NCBI GenBank assembly: GCA_900546355.1 | Contig: URCM01000020.1 | Span: forward strand, 1-35,160 | Direction: 5' to 3' | Source: an uncultured Bacteroides sp. | GTDB taxonomy: Bacteria; Bacteroidota; Bacteroidia; Bacteroidales; Bacteroidaceae | Length of the DNA stretch: 35,160 nucleotides | Shown here: piece by piece, positions 7,041 to 15,698 of the stretch | Position numbering within the stretch: position 1 is the stretch's first letter | Layout of the letters: each line of letters starts with the position of its first letter | Translations under genes and position numbers: made by a program | Notes under the pieces: generated by a model | The model's database searches: none | Told to the model about the DNA's origin: nothing | The model's input: only the letters and a program-made list of their open reading frames with translations

Positions 7041-9386
7041 TCATTCCGTCTTCAGGTTTTCCACCGGATTCTCTCGTGTGGCTTTTAGGCTGATGAGGTA
7101 TACTGAAACCAGTGAGATGAGGGCTACCGTGATGATGGAAGCTACCGGAACCCACCACGGGAAGGTGCTGTCGAAGGTCACAATCTTGTCTATCTGGTGT
7201 ACGCCGAATATCATCAGCGGGACGGCTATTGCTAAGCTGATACCCAGGGAACCGAGCGAGAACTTCATCAGCCTCTCCTGCTCGCCCAGCGAGCTGGAGC
7301 CGAATACCTTGCGTATCGCCATGTCGCGCTTGCGCTGGGCGATGAAGTAAAGGCTCATGGCGGTTAGTCCCAAGAGGGAGATAAGCAGGGCGGCACCGGT
7401 AAAGACAAGCATCAGGCGGTTCATGCGGCTGAAGTCGGCGTAGAGGTCACGAAGCTGGTCGCCGTACCATGCCGACTCGAAGGAGAAATCCTTGGCGGCT
7501 ATCTTGAAGAGCTGGTCCAGCTGTTTCTTGTAAGCGTTCAGGTCGCCGTCCTGCACTTCCACCGATACGTTCCATGGATAGATGCTGTCGGGGTGCTCTA
7601 TCTGTATCTGGAGCGGATGGATATCGTGGTCTATCAGGCTTCGGCTGATGACAAAATCCTTGAACACGCCGGCTATCTGGGTGCGTCCGTAATTGTTGCT
7701 CGTGAAATAATCTTTGGTTCCGACAGGTTCCAACATCTTCATCGCCCGTTCGCTTAGAAAGAAATTGTTGCCTCCTATCGGCGTATGACGGTCTTCGGTT
7801 ATCTGTATGTGGTAGATGTCGAGGAACGCCGAATCAACGATAAAGGTCTGGAAACTCATCTCCAAGGTGCTGTCCGCCGAAGGAATATAGGTGGTATTGT
7901 TGTTCCCTCCGTCCAAGGGTATGCCGCATGAGAAAGAAACATGCTTCACGAAGGGCAGCTTCTTTGCTTCGGTGCGGAAGAGTTGCAGGTTCTTTTGAGA
8001 GCCGTAGGACGGATAAGTCAGCACGTTGCCGTATTCGTAACCCAACGGTGCGTGTACGATGCGGTATATCTGCACGGAGAGATAGGCGGAACAAGTGAGC
8101 AGGGCGATAGTCAGTCCACACTGCACGATGTTGAGCACTCGCAGGTAGACGGCTTTCGTCTTGCGTCGGAAAGTCCCTTTTACTACATCCATAGGGTTGT
8201 AGTTGGAAAGTATCGTAGCCGGGATAAAGCCCGAAAGCAAGGTCAGTGCTGCGATGAACAGGATATAGACAATAACGGTTGTGGCATTGAGATCGCCCGT
8301 AATGTCAAGCTTGGCGTGAAGCAAGTCGATAGCCACAGGTTCGGCGGCTTTGGCAAGGAGGAAGCCTATGATAAACGAAACCAATGTGAGCAGTGCTGAT
8401 TCGGCTATCATGCGCCAGAAAATGTCGGGGCGTGACGAACCGAGCAGGCGGCGTGTAGCCATTTCCTTGGCACGGTAGCTGGTCTGCGCCACGCTCATGC
8501 TGATGTAGTTCAGTACCGCCATCAAGAGGATAAGCACGCCGATGGTGATGAAAATCACTACCAGCTTGAAGTCGTACTGGTTGAGGTAGACAGTGGCAGG
8601 AGTTTCGGAAAAGTAGAAATCATGCCATGGGATGAATTGGACTTTCTTGAAGCTGTCACTGTCTCTGAACAACCAGTAAAACTCTCTCAGGAATGTCACT
8701 ACATCATCGGCTTTCCGGTTCAAGTCAGTTCCCGGAGCGGTGCGGAAGAAGAGGGTGCTCCCCGCTGCATCGTTCATTTCGGTGCATTCCATCGAACAAC
8801 TCCATTGGATGTATTTCATGTTCTCGAACGGGATGAAGATGTCGATGTCCGAAGGGATAATAGAGTTGTTGATGTCCTCAATGATACCCGTCACGGTAAA
8901 TATCCCGTTATTACAAGGGATGATTTTTAGGGTCTTGCCTACGGCGTGCTCGGTGCCGAACAGACGAAGGGCGGCGGAGCGGGTAAGCACGACACTGTTG
9001 TCATCGGTAAGCAGTTGTTCGCGGTTCCCTTCCAGCAAAGGGAAGCGGAAGAACTCGAAGAAGTTCTTCTTCACGCTGGCACCTAATACCTGCACCGGCT
9101 TGTCGTCCGGTTGCACATACGGATTTGATACTTTGATGGCGCACCAGTCCTCTATCTCGGGATAGCGGCTTTGCAGGCGGTCGCCCAAGTTGTAATGTCC
9201 TCCTGCCCAGTGTTCGTTGGCAAACACATAGATGCGGTCGGCATCGGGCAGGTCTTTGTCCACGGTGAGCTGCCGTGTCACCATGTTGGCGATAAGGAGC
9301 ACGAACATCAGCGAGATGCTCAGCCCCGCCACGTTGACGAATGTAAAGAGTTTGTTGCGCTCCAAGAAGGTGAAATAGGTCTTCAT
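7041..9386 (-). CDS. FtsX/MacB-type ABC transporter permease (second of pair)
   Basis: The 781-aa inner-membrane protein has a duplicated MacB/FtsX architecture: TM1 (about 14-36), a large periplasmic core (about 37-270), membrane segments near 274-298, 326-346, 371-391 and 413-436, a second periplasmic domain, then three C-terminal TMs with the FtsX-like cytoplasmic segment QRKRDMAIRKVFGSS. The sequence YRAKEMATRRLLGSS near 304-318 is the equivalent in the first half. This class normally works with a LolD/MacB-like ATPase, using mechanical force on a periplasmic adaptor rather than forming a channel. No such ATPase is encoded nearby. It follows its paralogue after a 118-nt repeat-filled gap; both proteins end in a similar ENPxxxxKTE tail. 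Substrate unknown. Confidence 0.92.
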   Translation of the reverse strand: MKTYFTFLERNKLFTFVNVAGLSISLMFVLLIANMVTRQLTVDKDLPDADRIYVFANEHWAGGHYNLGDRLQSRYPEIEDWCAIKVSNPYVQPDDKPVQVLGASVKKNFFEFFRFPLLEGNREQLLTDDNSVVLTRSAALRLFGTEHAVGKTLKIIPCNNGIFTVTGIIEDINNSIIPSDIDIFIPFENMKYIQWSCSMECTEMNDAAGSTLFFRTAPGTDLNRKADDVVTFLREFYWLFRDSDSFKKVQFIPWHDFYFSETPATVYLNQYDFKLVVIFITIGVLILLMAVLNYISMSVAQTSYRAKEMATRRLLGSSRPDIFWRMIAESALLTLVSFIIGFLLAKAAEPVAIDLLHAKLDITGDLNATTVIVYILFIAALTLLSGFIPATILSNYNPMDVVKGTFRRKTKAVYLRVLNIVQCGLTIALLTCSAYLSVQIYRIVHAPLGYEYGNVLTYPSYGSQKNLQLFRTEAKKLPFVKHVSFSCGIPLDGGNNNTTYIPSADSTLEMSFQTFIVDSAFLDIYHIQITEDRHTPIGGNNFFLSERAMKMLEPVGTKDYFTSNNYGRTQIAGVFKDFVISRSLIDHDIHPLQIQIEHPDSIYPWNVSVEVQDGDLNAYKKQLDQLFKIAAKDFSFESAWYGDQLRDLYADFSRMNRLMLVFTGAALLISLLGLTAMSLYFIAQRKRDMAIRKVFGSSSLGEQERLMKFSLGSLGISLAIAVPLMIFGVHQIDKIVTFDSTFPWWVPVASIITVALISLVSVYLISLKATRENPVENLKTE

Positions 9387-9497
9387 TTCAATTAATAATT
9401 AATAATTAACAATTAATAATTAATAGTTGGTTGGTGTCTTTTTCACCACAGATTACACGGATTTTTAAATTTATTAATCTGTGTAATCTGTGTTGAA
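9387..9497. repeat. AT-rich TTAATAATTAA direct repeats plus CACAGATT hairpin (subtype B)
   Basis: Positions 9390-9425 are tandem TTAATAATTAA-like units. Then arms 9442-9463 (starting TTCACCACAGATTACAC) and 9476-9497 pair at about 20 of 22 positions around a 12-nt AT loop. The element fills the junction between the two permease genes and ends 8 nt from the stop codon of the upstream permease. Confidence 0.85.
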
Positions 9498-9504
9498 CTT
9501 TATT

Positions 9505-11862
9505 TCATTCTGTCTTGATGCTGTTCGCCGGATTCTCGTTGGCGTTCTTCCAGCTTTGCACCGTAACCGTTATCATAGTGATGGCGGTGACGAGGAGGAA
9601 GGAGGTGAGGAATATCCAGGCACGGATGGGAGTGCGCTCGGCAAAACCTTCCAGCCAGTGTTGTCCTATCCACCAGCCGAAGGGGGCGGCAACGATGAAG
9701 CATCCGATTAATATATATAGGTATCGCTTGTTGAACATGCGCAGGATTTCGCCCGTGGTGCTTCCGAATATTTTCCGGATGCCGATTTCCTTGCGGCGGT
9801 ACTCGCTCTCGAACATGGTGAGCCCGAACACGCCTATCATGCTGATGACGATGGCGAGCAGGGAGAATAGCAATATCTGGCGGGTGAAGCGCAGTTCGTT
9901 GCGGTAGGCATTGTCGAGCACCTGGTCCATGAACCGGAAGTTGAAGTCATGCCCCGGCGTGAACTTTTCCATTGCCTTTTGCAGGGAGCGGATAACGGCT
10001 ACCTTGTCCGTTCCGGCGGAGATGCGGACGTTGACGATGTTTTCATAACTCCAGAGTTTGGCTTTGCTGACATAAATGAATGCCATAGGCTCGGCAATGT
10101 CATTGTTTCGGAACGTACTGAACCGGATGTTTTCGCAGAAACCCACTACGTTCCAGTCGCCGGGAGTGGCTGGCATATCTACTGCCATCCACGGATATTT
10201 CTTGCGTGCGGCTTCATTGAAGATGTATACGCCGTTGTCGCTGGGCTTGAAGTTGCGTCCGTCGGTGATGCGAATGCCCATTACGTCCAAGTAATGTTCG
10301 TCTACAGGGAAGCAGGCGAAATTGATGTTCTTGTCTCCTTCGCCTCGTCCCCAACTCATATAAGTATCTTGCGAATTGAGTACGAATTGCGAGAATGCCA
10401 CGCCTTCCACGCCCGATATGCGCGACAGTTCGCTTACTACGGCATCTTTTTGCTTGCGTGCGTCTTGGGTTACATCGCCTACGACAATGGCATCCTTGTC
10501 ATAACCGTACTCCGAGGTGCGGATGTAGCGGCTCTGTGTGTACATGATGCCAATGGCGATAATCAGCATGAACGCCACGAAGAACTGGAAGCATACCAAC
10601 GCCGTGCGCAGCTTCCGTCCTTTGGGCGAGAGGCCAAACGAACCTTTCAGCACCAGTGCGGGAGGGAAAGACGTAACGTAGAATGAGGGGTACAGCCCTG
10701 CCAGCACGCCAATCAGAATGCTGATGCCGAACGTAGCCGCCAGTAAAGGCAAATGCTTGCCGAGGCTGAGGTCGGCTGTCACCAAATCCTGTATGCCTGA
10801 ATTGCGTACGGCGAGCAGCAGCACCAGCGATACGGCAAAAGCGATGAGGCTGATAAGCACCGATTCCGCAATAAGTCCGCCGCGCAGGGAAGAAGTCTTT
10901 GCTCCCAGCACCTTCTGCGTGTTGATGCTCTTGAGGCGCATCGGCGTTTCCGCTAGCGAGAAGTTCATGAAGTTGATAGCGGCAACGATGACGATGAGGA
11001 ACGACACACAGATGAGCAGGTAGACCGTGGTGCGGCTGCTGGCACTCTTGTTGCCGATTTTAGAGAAATGCACTTCCGATAAAGGGATTAAATGAAAGAA
11101 ATCAGCGTTGTCTTTTTCTTCTTGTAACCCTTCTTGCAGTTCTTCAGGCGCTATTTTCATCAGTTTTTGGAATGCCAGCTTCTCCACTTCGGAAACGTTT
11201 GCCGGATTGTTCAGACGGTAATAGCAGGTGTAGTTCCAGTTGCCCCAGTTGTTTTTGTCTATGTCCGGGTCAAAAGGCATAAAGATATAGTTGCCTATCT
11301 GCGAGTTCTCGGGGAAATCCTTGTAGACACCGCCTATGGTCACAGGCTTGTTATCCGACTGTTTGCCTCGGAACAGCAATTTGCCAACGACGTCCGTGCT
11401 TCCGAACATGCGCATAGCCATTGAGACGGGAATCAATACGTTGTCTTTCTTTTCCAAGGCATCGGTAGAGCCTGCTACCATTTCAGGCTGGAACACTTTT
11501 ATGAAGTTGCCGAAGCCGGTCATCACAGGTTCGTTGAAAAGGTTTCCATTCACTTCATAATCGTTGTCGTTTACCCACCCGGTAATGGCGGATGCCTGGA
11601 TATGTGGCGAGGCGGTGCCAATCAGTTCGGCAATGGGGCGAGGTGTCCAAAGCTGCCAGCCCCATTCCTCGTTGGGCTTGATTTCCAGCCGGTAGATATT
11701 CTGATAATCCTTATACCCCTTGTTGAAGTTCAAGTCATAGTCTACCTGCGTCATGATGACGAAGAAGGAGGCGAAGGCGATTGCCAGCCCGATGATGTTC
11801 AGGACGCTTGCCGTGAAGAAGCGCCGGAAGGTATGCGAGAAATTGCGTGCTAAGGTGTTCAT
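9505..11862 (-). CDS. FtsX/MacB-type ABC transporter permease (first of pair)
   Basis: The 785-aa protein is a paralogue of the next gene. It has TM1 at about 17-37, a MacB-like periplasmic core, a cluster of hydrophobic segments in the middle (beginning at YLLICVSFLIVIVAAINF) and three C-terminal TMs (LLFSLLAIVISMIGVFGLTM; YILIGCFIVAAPFGWWIG; WIFLTSFLLVTAITMITVTV). Signature cytoplasmic segments are LKSINTQKVLGA in the first half and EYRRKEIGIRKIFGSTTGEI in the second, where ATPase contacts are expected. With the second permease it probably forms a heterodimer serving the HlyD and TolC proteins encoded upstream. It is preceded by the DUF2807 gene and a 29-nt-arm repeat hairpin. No ATP-binding domain is fused to it. 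Confidence 0.92.
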   Translation of the reverse strand: MNTLARNFSHTFRRFFTASVLNIIGLAIAFASFFVIMTQVDYDLNFNKGYKDYQNIYRLEIKPNEEWGWQLWTPRPIAELIGTASPHIQASAITGWVNDNDYEVNGNLFNEPVMTGFGNFIKVFQPEMVAGSTDALEKKDNVLIPVSMAMRMFGSTDVVGKLLFRGKQSDNKPVTIGGVYKDFPENSQIGNYIFMPFDPDIDKNNWGNWNYTCYYRLNNPANVSEVEKLAFQKLMKIAPEELQEGLQEEKDNADFFHLIPLSEVHFSKIGNKSASSRTTVYLLICVSFLIVIVAAINFMNFSLAETPMRLKSINTQKVLGAKTSSLRGGLIAESVLISLIAFAVSLVLLLAVRNSGIQDLVTADLSLGKHLPLLAATFGISILIGVLAGLYPSFYVTSFPPALVLKGSFGLSPKGRKLRTALVCFQFFVAFMLIIAIGIMYTQSRYIRTSEYGYDKDAIVVGDVTQDARKQKDAVVSELSRISGVEGVAFSQFVLNSQDTYMSWGRGEGDKNINFACFPVDEHYLDVMGIRITDGRNFKPSDNGVYIFNEAARKKYPWMAVDMPATPGDWNVVGFCENIRFSTFRNNDIAEPMAFIYVSKAKLWSYENIVNVRISAGTDKVAVIRSLQKAMEKFTPGHDFNFRFMDQVLDNAYRNELRFTRQILLFSLLAIVISMIGVFGLTMFESEYRRKEIGIRKIFGSTTGEILRMFNKRYLYILIGCFIVAAPFGWWIGQHWLEGFAERTPIRAWIFLTSFLLVTAITMITVTVQSWKNANENPANSIKTE

Positions 11863-11912
11863 TTTATTCAGTTAATAGTTAAAAGTTAATAGTGAATAAC
11901 GGTTTTGGTTTT

Positions 11913-11992
11913 CACCACAAAGGTCACAGAGTACCACGGAGGTTATAATCTTTATTTTTAAGACTCTGTGTGCCTCAGTGTCCTCTGTGGTG
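11913..11992. repeat. CACAGAGG-type hairpin repeat (subtype A)
   Basis: Arms 11913-11941 (starting CACCACAAAGGTCACAGAG) and 11964-11992 are imperfect reverse complements around a 22-nt AT-rich loop. The right arm ends 3 nt from the DUF2807 stop codon. The adjacent 11871-11893 holds three AGTTAATAGTTAA-like units. Two arm variants, GGCACACAGAG and GTACCACAGAG, recur among the copies. Confidence 0.85.
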
Positions 11993-11995
11993 AAC

Positions 11996-12604
11996 TTATT
12001 CCTCAACTTTCAGCCGGCGGTCATTGATTTTGCTTAAGAAGCCGTCTTTGATGTCTGCCGAACGCGCCTTGCCGCTCAGCTTGAGCGAACTGACTCCATC
12101 GGCACGAGCTTTCAGCTTATCGCAATACACGTTGACATTGCCTTTGCCCACACCGTCGATATCTATCTGTACTGTCTGACAATGCAGGTCGGCGATTTTT
12201 ATAGTGCCGACGCCGTCTATTTCGAAACGGATGTCTTCGGCTTTTAGTGGTTCTTCGCATTCGAATGTACCGACACCATCTATATTCACTTCATCGAGCG
12301 TGGGGGCGGAGAGATAGAGGGTTGTACCTTGAATGTTCTGCTCCCGTTTGCCCTCTTTCCGTTGGTCGATGATTAGTGTGCCGTTTTTTACTGTGGTGGT
12401 GAGTCGGTCCAATTCTTCGGCTTTGCCTTCTATACGGCACGACCAAGTGTCGCTTTGCGCGAAGCGGACGGTTGCCACGCCGTCGATACGGATGGAAGTG
12501 TAGCCGCTGATGTTGCGTGTTTCGCTGGTCTGGTTGTCTTTTGCCATGCAGGCGTTGAGGCTTGCGCCGAGAAGTACGATGAGTGAAAGGATAATCTGTT
12601 TCAT
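11996..12604 (-). CDS. DUF2807 (GIN-domain) lipoprotein
   Basis: The 202-aa protein has a lipoprotein-type signal sequence (lipobox LNAC, Cys19), so it is probably tethered in the cell envelope. The remainder is a repetitive beta structure with the recurring motif IDGVxT/G (SIRIDGVATV, VNIDGVGTFE, FEIDGVGTIK, IDIDGVGKGN), typical of the DUF2807 'head GIN' beta-helix family, often labelled putative adhesin. No biochemical role is established. It sits between the adaptor and permease genes, where an ATPase would be expected in many related operons, and a long palindromic repeat lies on each side. It may be an accessory envelope protein of the exporter or an unrelated passenger. Confidence 0.88.
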   Translation of the reverse strand: MKQIILSLIVLLGASLNACMAKDNQTSETRNISGYTSIRIDGVATVRFAQSDTWSCRIEGKAEELDRLTTTVKNGTLIIDQRKEGKREQNIQGTTLYLSAPTLDEVNIDGVGTFECEEPLKAEDIRFEIDGVGTIKIADLHCQTVQIDIDGVGKGNVNVYCDKLKARADGVSSLKLSGKARSADIKDGFLSKINDRRLKVEE

Positions 12605-12655
12605 AAATTTTATGTTTTTAATGGTTGTTGTATCGTTCGAGGGGTCGAATCAGGC

Positions 12656-12746
12656 TTTTTTCACCACAGATTACACAGATTTATCAAATTATTATTTCTC
12701 ATTCTTCGTTCTTCATTTAATAAATCTGTGTAATCTGTGGTGAAAA
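12656..12746. repeat. CACAGATT-type hairpin repeat (subtype B)
   Basis: Left arm 12656-12682 (containing TTTTTCACCACAGATTACAC) and right arm 12721-12746 (containing AATCTGTGTAATCTGTGG) are almost perfect reverse complements with a 38-nt AT-rich loop. The repeat occupies nearly the whole gap between the hlyD stop codon and the DUF2807 gene leader. Confidence 0.9.
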
Positions 12747-12749
12747 GAC

Positions 12750-14000
12750 TCATTTCAGAATGAGCACTTCGTTGTCCTTGTAGCTTTCGTAGCCCGAGAC
12801 GATGACCCGTTCGCCTTGCTCCAGGCCTTCCAGCACCTCGTAGTATTGGGGGTTCTGACGTCCGATGCGGATTTGGCGGCGGTATGCTTTCTTGCCGTCC
12901 TTGTCGAGGACGAAAATCCAGTTGCCGCCCGTCACTTGGAAGAACGTTCCTTTCGGGATGAGGACGCTTTGGGTCGGTTCGCCCAATTGCAAATCGATGT
13001 AATACGTCTGTCCGCTGCGGATATTTTCGGGGCGGTTGCCTTCGAAGACAAGGTCGGTGCGGAAACGTCCTTCGCGCACTTCGGGGTAGACTTTGCGCAC
13101 CTTCAGACGGAACGTTGCTCCCTGCCGTTCGAAGGTGGCTGGCAGCCCGTTGGTGACGCGGTCGATGTAGTGCTCGTCTATCATCGCTTCAATCTTGAAG
13201 TCGGAAAGGTCGTTGATTTGGCCTACCATCTGTCCGGCAGTGATGTTCTGTCCCAGTTCCACATCCAGCAGTCCCAGTTCTCCGTCTATCGGGGCACGCA
13301 CTTCCAGCTTGTCCTTGCGCTCGCGGATGAGGAGGACGTTTTGCCGCATGTTGTGCAGGTTGTCTTCCATCTGGTCCATTTGGATGGTGCGGTAAATGGA
13401 GTCTTGCACAAGGCGTTCACTGATGAGGGCATGCTGCTTTTGGGCTACCTGATAATCTTCTTCCGCTTGCAGATATTCTTCGCGGCTGATGAGCCGTTCG
13501 TTGTAGAGGCGTTCGTATTGTTGGAAGGTGCGGAGCTTGCGGCGGGTATCTACGTCGAGCTGTACCTTTTCGGTCTCGTTGTTCAGCTTGTCTTGCTGCA
13601 TGGTCACTTGCGTGTTACGCAAAAGGTTTTGTTTTTCGGCGAGTTCCGATTCGGCGTTCAATATCTGCAGGTCGAGGTTCGAGTTGCTCAGGCGGAGGAT
13701 GACGTCGCCTTTCTTCACGTGCGCGCCTTCCTCGACTACTTTTTCCTGCACGATGCCGCCTTCTTCGGGGCTGAGCTGCACGATAGAAATGGGTTGCACT
13801 TGTCCGTTGAGGCGGATGTAGTCGTTGAACTCTCCGTAGGTGACGTCGGCGATGTTGAGCGCGTCGCCGTCGATGCGCAAGGTGGATGCGTGGTTGCCGA
13901 AGATAATCCATACCAGCAGGGCGAGGATGACCGCGCCGCCTGCGATGTAGGGGATGTGTTTCTTCTGAATGCCTTTTTTCTTTTCGAGTTGAATATCCAT
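12750..14000 (-). CDS. HlyD/MacA-type periplasmic adaptor (membrane fusion protein)
   Basis: The 416-aa protein has one N-terminal membrane anchor (about 17-34, IPYIAGGAVILALLVWIIF) and a periplasmic body. The order is a first beta/lipoyl strand segment (EEGGIVQEKVVEEGAHVKKGDVIL, about 78-101), a long alpha-helical hairpin rich in Gln/Glu/Leu (about 108-235), the returning lipoyl half (VRAPIDGELGLLDVELGQNITAGQ), then beta-barrel and membrane-proximal domains ending YESYKDNEVLILK. It would bridge the FtsX-type permeases to the TolC-like channel. It lies between tolC and the DUF2807 gene in the same orientation; both junctions carry repeats. Confidence 0.93.
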   Translation of the reverse strand: MDIQLEKKKGIQKKHIPYIAGGAVILALLVWIIFGNHASTLRIDGDALNIADVTYGEFNDYIRLNGQVQPISIVQLSPEEGGIVQEKVVEEGAHVKKGDVILRLSNSNLDLQILNAESELAEKQNLLRNTQVTMQQDKLNNETEKVQLDVDTRRKLRTFQQYERLYNERLISREEYLQAEEDYQVAQKQHALISERLVQDSIYRTIQMDQMEDNLHNMRQNVLLIRERKDKLEVRAPIDGELGLLDVELGQNITAGQMVGQINDLSDFKIEAMIDEHYIDRVTNGLPATFERQGATFRLKVRKVYPEVREGRFRTDLVFEGNRPENIRSGQTYYIDLQLGEPTQSVLIPKGTFFQVTGGNWIFVLDKDGKKAYRRQIRIGRQNPQYYEVLEGLEQGERVIVSGYESYKDNEVLILK

Positions 14001-14044
14001 AATTTTAAAATTTACGATTTTGCGATTTACTGTTTACTATTTGG

Positions 14045-14178
14045 GGAGTTAAGGAGTTAAGGAGTTATCACTCCACTTCGCTTCGTTAGGAGTTAAGCCA
14101 ATACATTTTGCAGATGTAATCCGTTTGCCAAACTATTGACTTAACTTCTTAACTACTTAACTTCTTAACTTCTTAACT
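14045..14178. repeat. Inverted arrays of an 8-nt tandem repeat (GGAGTTAA / TTCTTAAC)
   Basis: Three copies of GGAGTTAA-like units lie at 14045-14068, another GGAGTTAAG at 14089-14097, and about 4.5 copies of the roughly complementary unit ACTTCTTA at 14138-14178. The arms could fold back over a loop of about 70 nt. The right array runs into the tolC stop codon. The rest of the 176-nt tolC-hlyD gap shows no other feature. Confidence 0.8.
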
Positions 14179-15529
14179 ACTGTCGAATGATTTCCTCTCC
14201 TTTATAATAATCTACCAGGCGGCACTTCATTACGTAGGTGAGTTTGCTTTGCAGCAGTCCGGTCTGGCTTTCGAGGAGGGTGGATGCGTTGTTCTGCACA
14301 TCGAGCGAGGTCATCAGTCCTTCTTCGAATTTGCGGCGTGTGACGCGGTAGGCGATGGAGTCGGAGGTGACTTTCTTTTCCATCTGCAGGCTTTCCTTGA
14401 GGAATCCTTCGCGGTCTTGCACGGCTTGCAGCACCAGTTTCTGCAAGGCTTCTTTCTGTGCCTCGTATTGCTGGGTGGCGATGAGGTAGTTGTTTTTTGC
14501 CTGCTTCACACCAATGGAACCGGACATGCGGTTGAAGATGGGGATGCTCATCGAGATGCCGAAGTAGGAACCGAAGTTGTTCTTCATCTGGTCGGCGAAG
14601 TTGTCGTAGCCGCTTTGGTGTAACTCTTTATAATAAGAAGAAGAGATGCCACCGAAGATGCTGATGGTAGGGAAGAGCGAGCCCCACGATATTTTGCGGT
14701 TCATCCGCGCCACTTGCTTGTTCATCTCCGACTGGCGCAGGGTGGGGTTGCAGTTGAGGGCGATGCGGAACACATCGTCGGCGTTGTCTGCCGAGAGCCG
14801 CACCTGTTCGATGACGGGTGTGTCTATCAGCCGGGTGTCGAGCACGAGGGTATCCGCTACGGGATAGTTCATCGTCTGCTTCAGGGTGAGCATTGCCGTC
14901 TCATAGAGGTTGCGCTGATGGGTCAGGTTGTAGGCATCGGTGGCTTGCTGGGCTTCCATTTGTGCCACGTCCGCCATGCCTTTCAGTCCCAACGCTTCTT
15001 GGCGTCGGGTCTTGTAAACTAATGAGTCGCTTTCTACCAGCTTCTGTTCTGCCAGGCGGGTCGTTCCGTAGTAATAAAGAGCGTCGATGTATGCCTGGAA
15101 GGTTTCGAGTGCGGTATTGTCTTTCGCTTCCTGCAGGGCGGCTTTGCCTAACAGTTCGTTCGCTCTTGCCCGCCGCACTTGGTTGATAAGGCTTCCTCCC
15201 TGAAAGATAGGCATCGAGCCTTCCATGGCATAGCCGTTGTTGAACGTAGATTGTGAGATGTAGGTGTTGGTTCCGGGGTCTACCGAACGTCCGTAACTGT
15301 ACTGTGCACTCACGCTTCCGCTTACTCCGGGCAGGAATTGCCCGATGGCTTCTATCTTATCCAGCCGGTAGTTGTCGGCTTCCAGTGTCCGTTGCTTCAC
15401 GGTACGGTTGTGTTCTACAGCGTATGCCATGCAGCGGTCGATGTCCCATGCTTCTTGGGCGGTTGCCGACAGGCTGCACAGGCAGAGCAGCATGCCCATT
15501 GATTTTCGTATGTTCATTGTTTTGTTCAT
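14177..15529 (-). CDS. TolC-family outer-membrane efflux protein
   Basis: The 450-aa protein has a signal peptide (cleavage probable after SATA in LCSLSATAQEAW) and two OEP repeats, each with long coiled-coil helices (QARELx-type heptads such as ALQEAKDNTALETFQAYIDALYYYGT interrupted by beta strands). SAQYSYGRSVDP and YFGISMSIPIFNR are typical TolC beta-barrel strands. It should form a trimeric outer-membrane channel for the HlyD/FtsX components downstream. It is the first gene of the minus-strand cluster; a sigma-54 promoter lies 30-46 nt upstream. ATGs at codons 1 and 5 are both possible starts; the longer form is given because neither has a clear ribosome-binding site. Confidence 0.93.
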   Translation of the reverse strand: MNKTMNIRKSMGMLLCLCSLSATAQEAWDIDRCMAYAVEHNRTVKQRTLEADNYRLDKIEAIGQFLPGVSGSVSAQYSYGRSVDPGTNTYISQSTFNNGYAMEGSMPIFQGGSLINQVRRARANELLGKAALQEAKDNTALETFQAYIDALYYYGTTRLAEQKLVESDSLVYKTRRQEALGLKGMADVAQMEAQQATDAYNLTHQRNLYETAMLTLKQTMNYPVADTLVLDTRLIDTPVIEQVRLSADNADDVFRIALNCNPTLRQSEMNKQVARMNRKISWGSLFPTISIFGGISSSYYKELHQSGYDNFADQMKNNFGSYFGISMSIPIFNRMSGSIGVKQAKNNYLIATQQYEAQKEALQKLVLQAVQDREGFLKESLQMEKKVTSDSIAYRVTRRKFEEGLMTSLDVQNNASTLLESQTGLLQSKLTYVMKCRLVDYYKGEEIIRQ

Positions 15530-15558
15530 TATTTCGTTCTTGTTTCTGCAAAATCAGA

Positions 15559-15575
15559 TGCAAATATCGTGCCAA
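15559..15575 (-). promoter_or_regulatory. Sigma-54 (-24/-12) promoter of the tolC-led operon
   Basis: Read on the minus strand the site is TTGGCACG, 4 nt (ATAT), then TTGCA. This matches the sigma-54 consensus TGGCACG-N4-TTGCW at every position. Transcription would start about 12 nt past the -12 box, near 15548, giving a leader of about 20 nt before the tolC ATG. The adjacent divergent gene encodes an NtrC-type activator. Confidence 0.88.
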
Positions 15576-15625
15576 AAACACAAGTTGTTGATTTGTAGTT
15601 AGTTATATAATTTAACATATTAAGG

Positions 15626-15668
15626 AGTGTCTAAAAATTAGACACTAGGTGTCAAATTTTTAGACACT
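15626..15668. promoter_or_regulatory. Tandem 21-nt palindromes, probable enhancer for the sigma-54 activator
   Basis: Site 1 (15626-15646) is AGTGTCTAA, 3-nt spacer, TTAGACACT, a perfect 9-bp palindrome. Site 2 (15648-15668) is GGTGTCAAA, 3-nt spacer, TTAGACACT. The sites repeat every 22 nt, two helical turns, so dimers would bind on the same face. They lie about 50-110 nt upstream of the sigma-54 promoter of tolC and just upstream of the activator gene, the classical position for an NtrC-type enhancer and for autoregulation. Confidence 0.82.
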
Positions 15669-15698
15669 GAACGTAATGGGGCATATTATTTCTTTGCG

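Noticed and set aside
12816..14060. A 414-codon open frame on the plus strand opposite the hlyD-like gene, and similar long frames opposite sppA, tolC and thiL
   Set aside because: They lie antisense to well-recognised genes and their residues are skewed (runs of Val, Phe, His, Gln typical of reverse-strand reading). They show no family motif.
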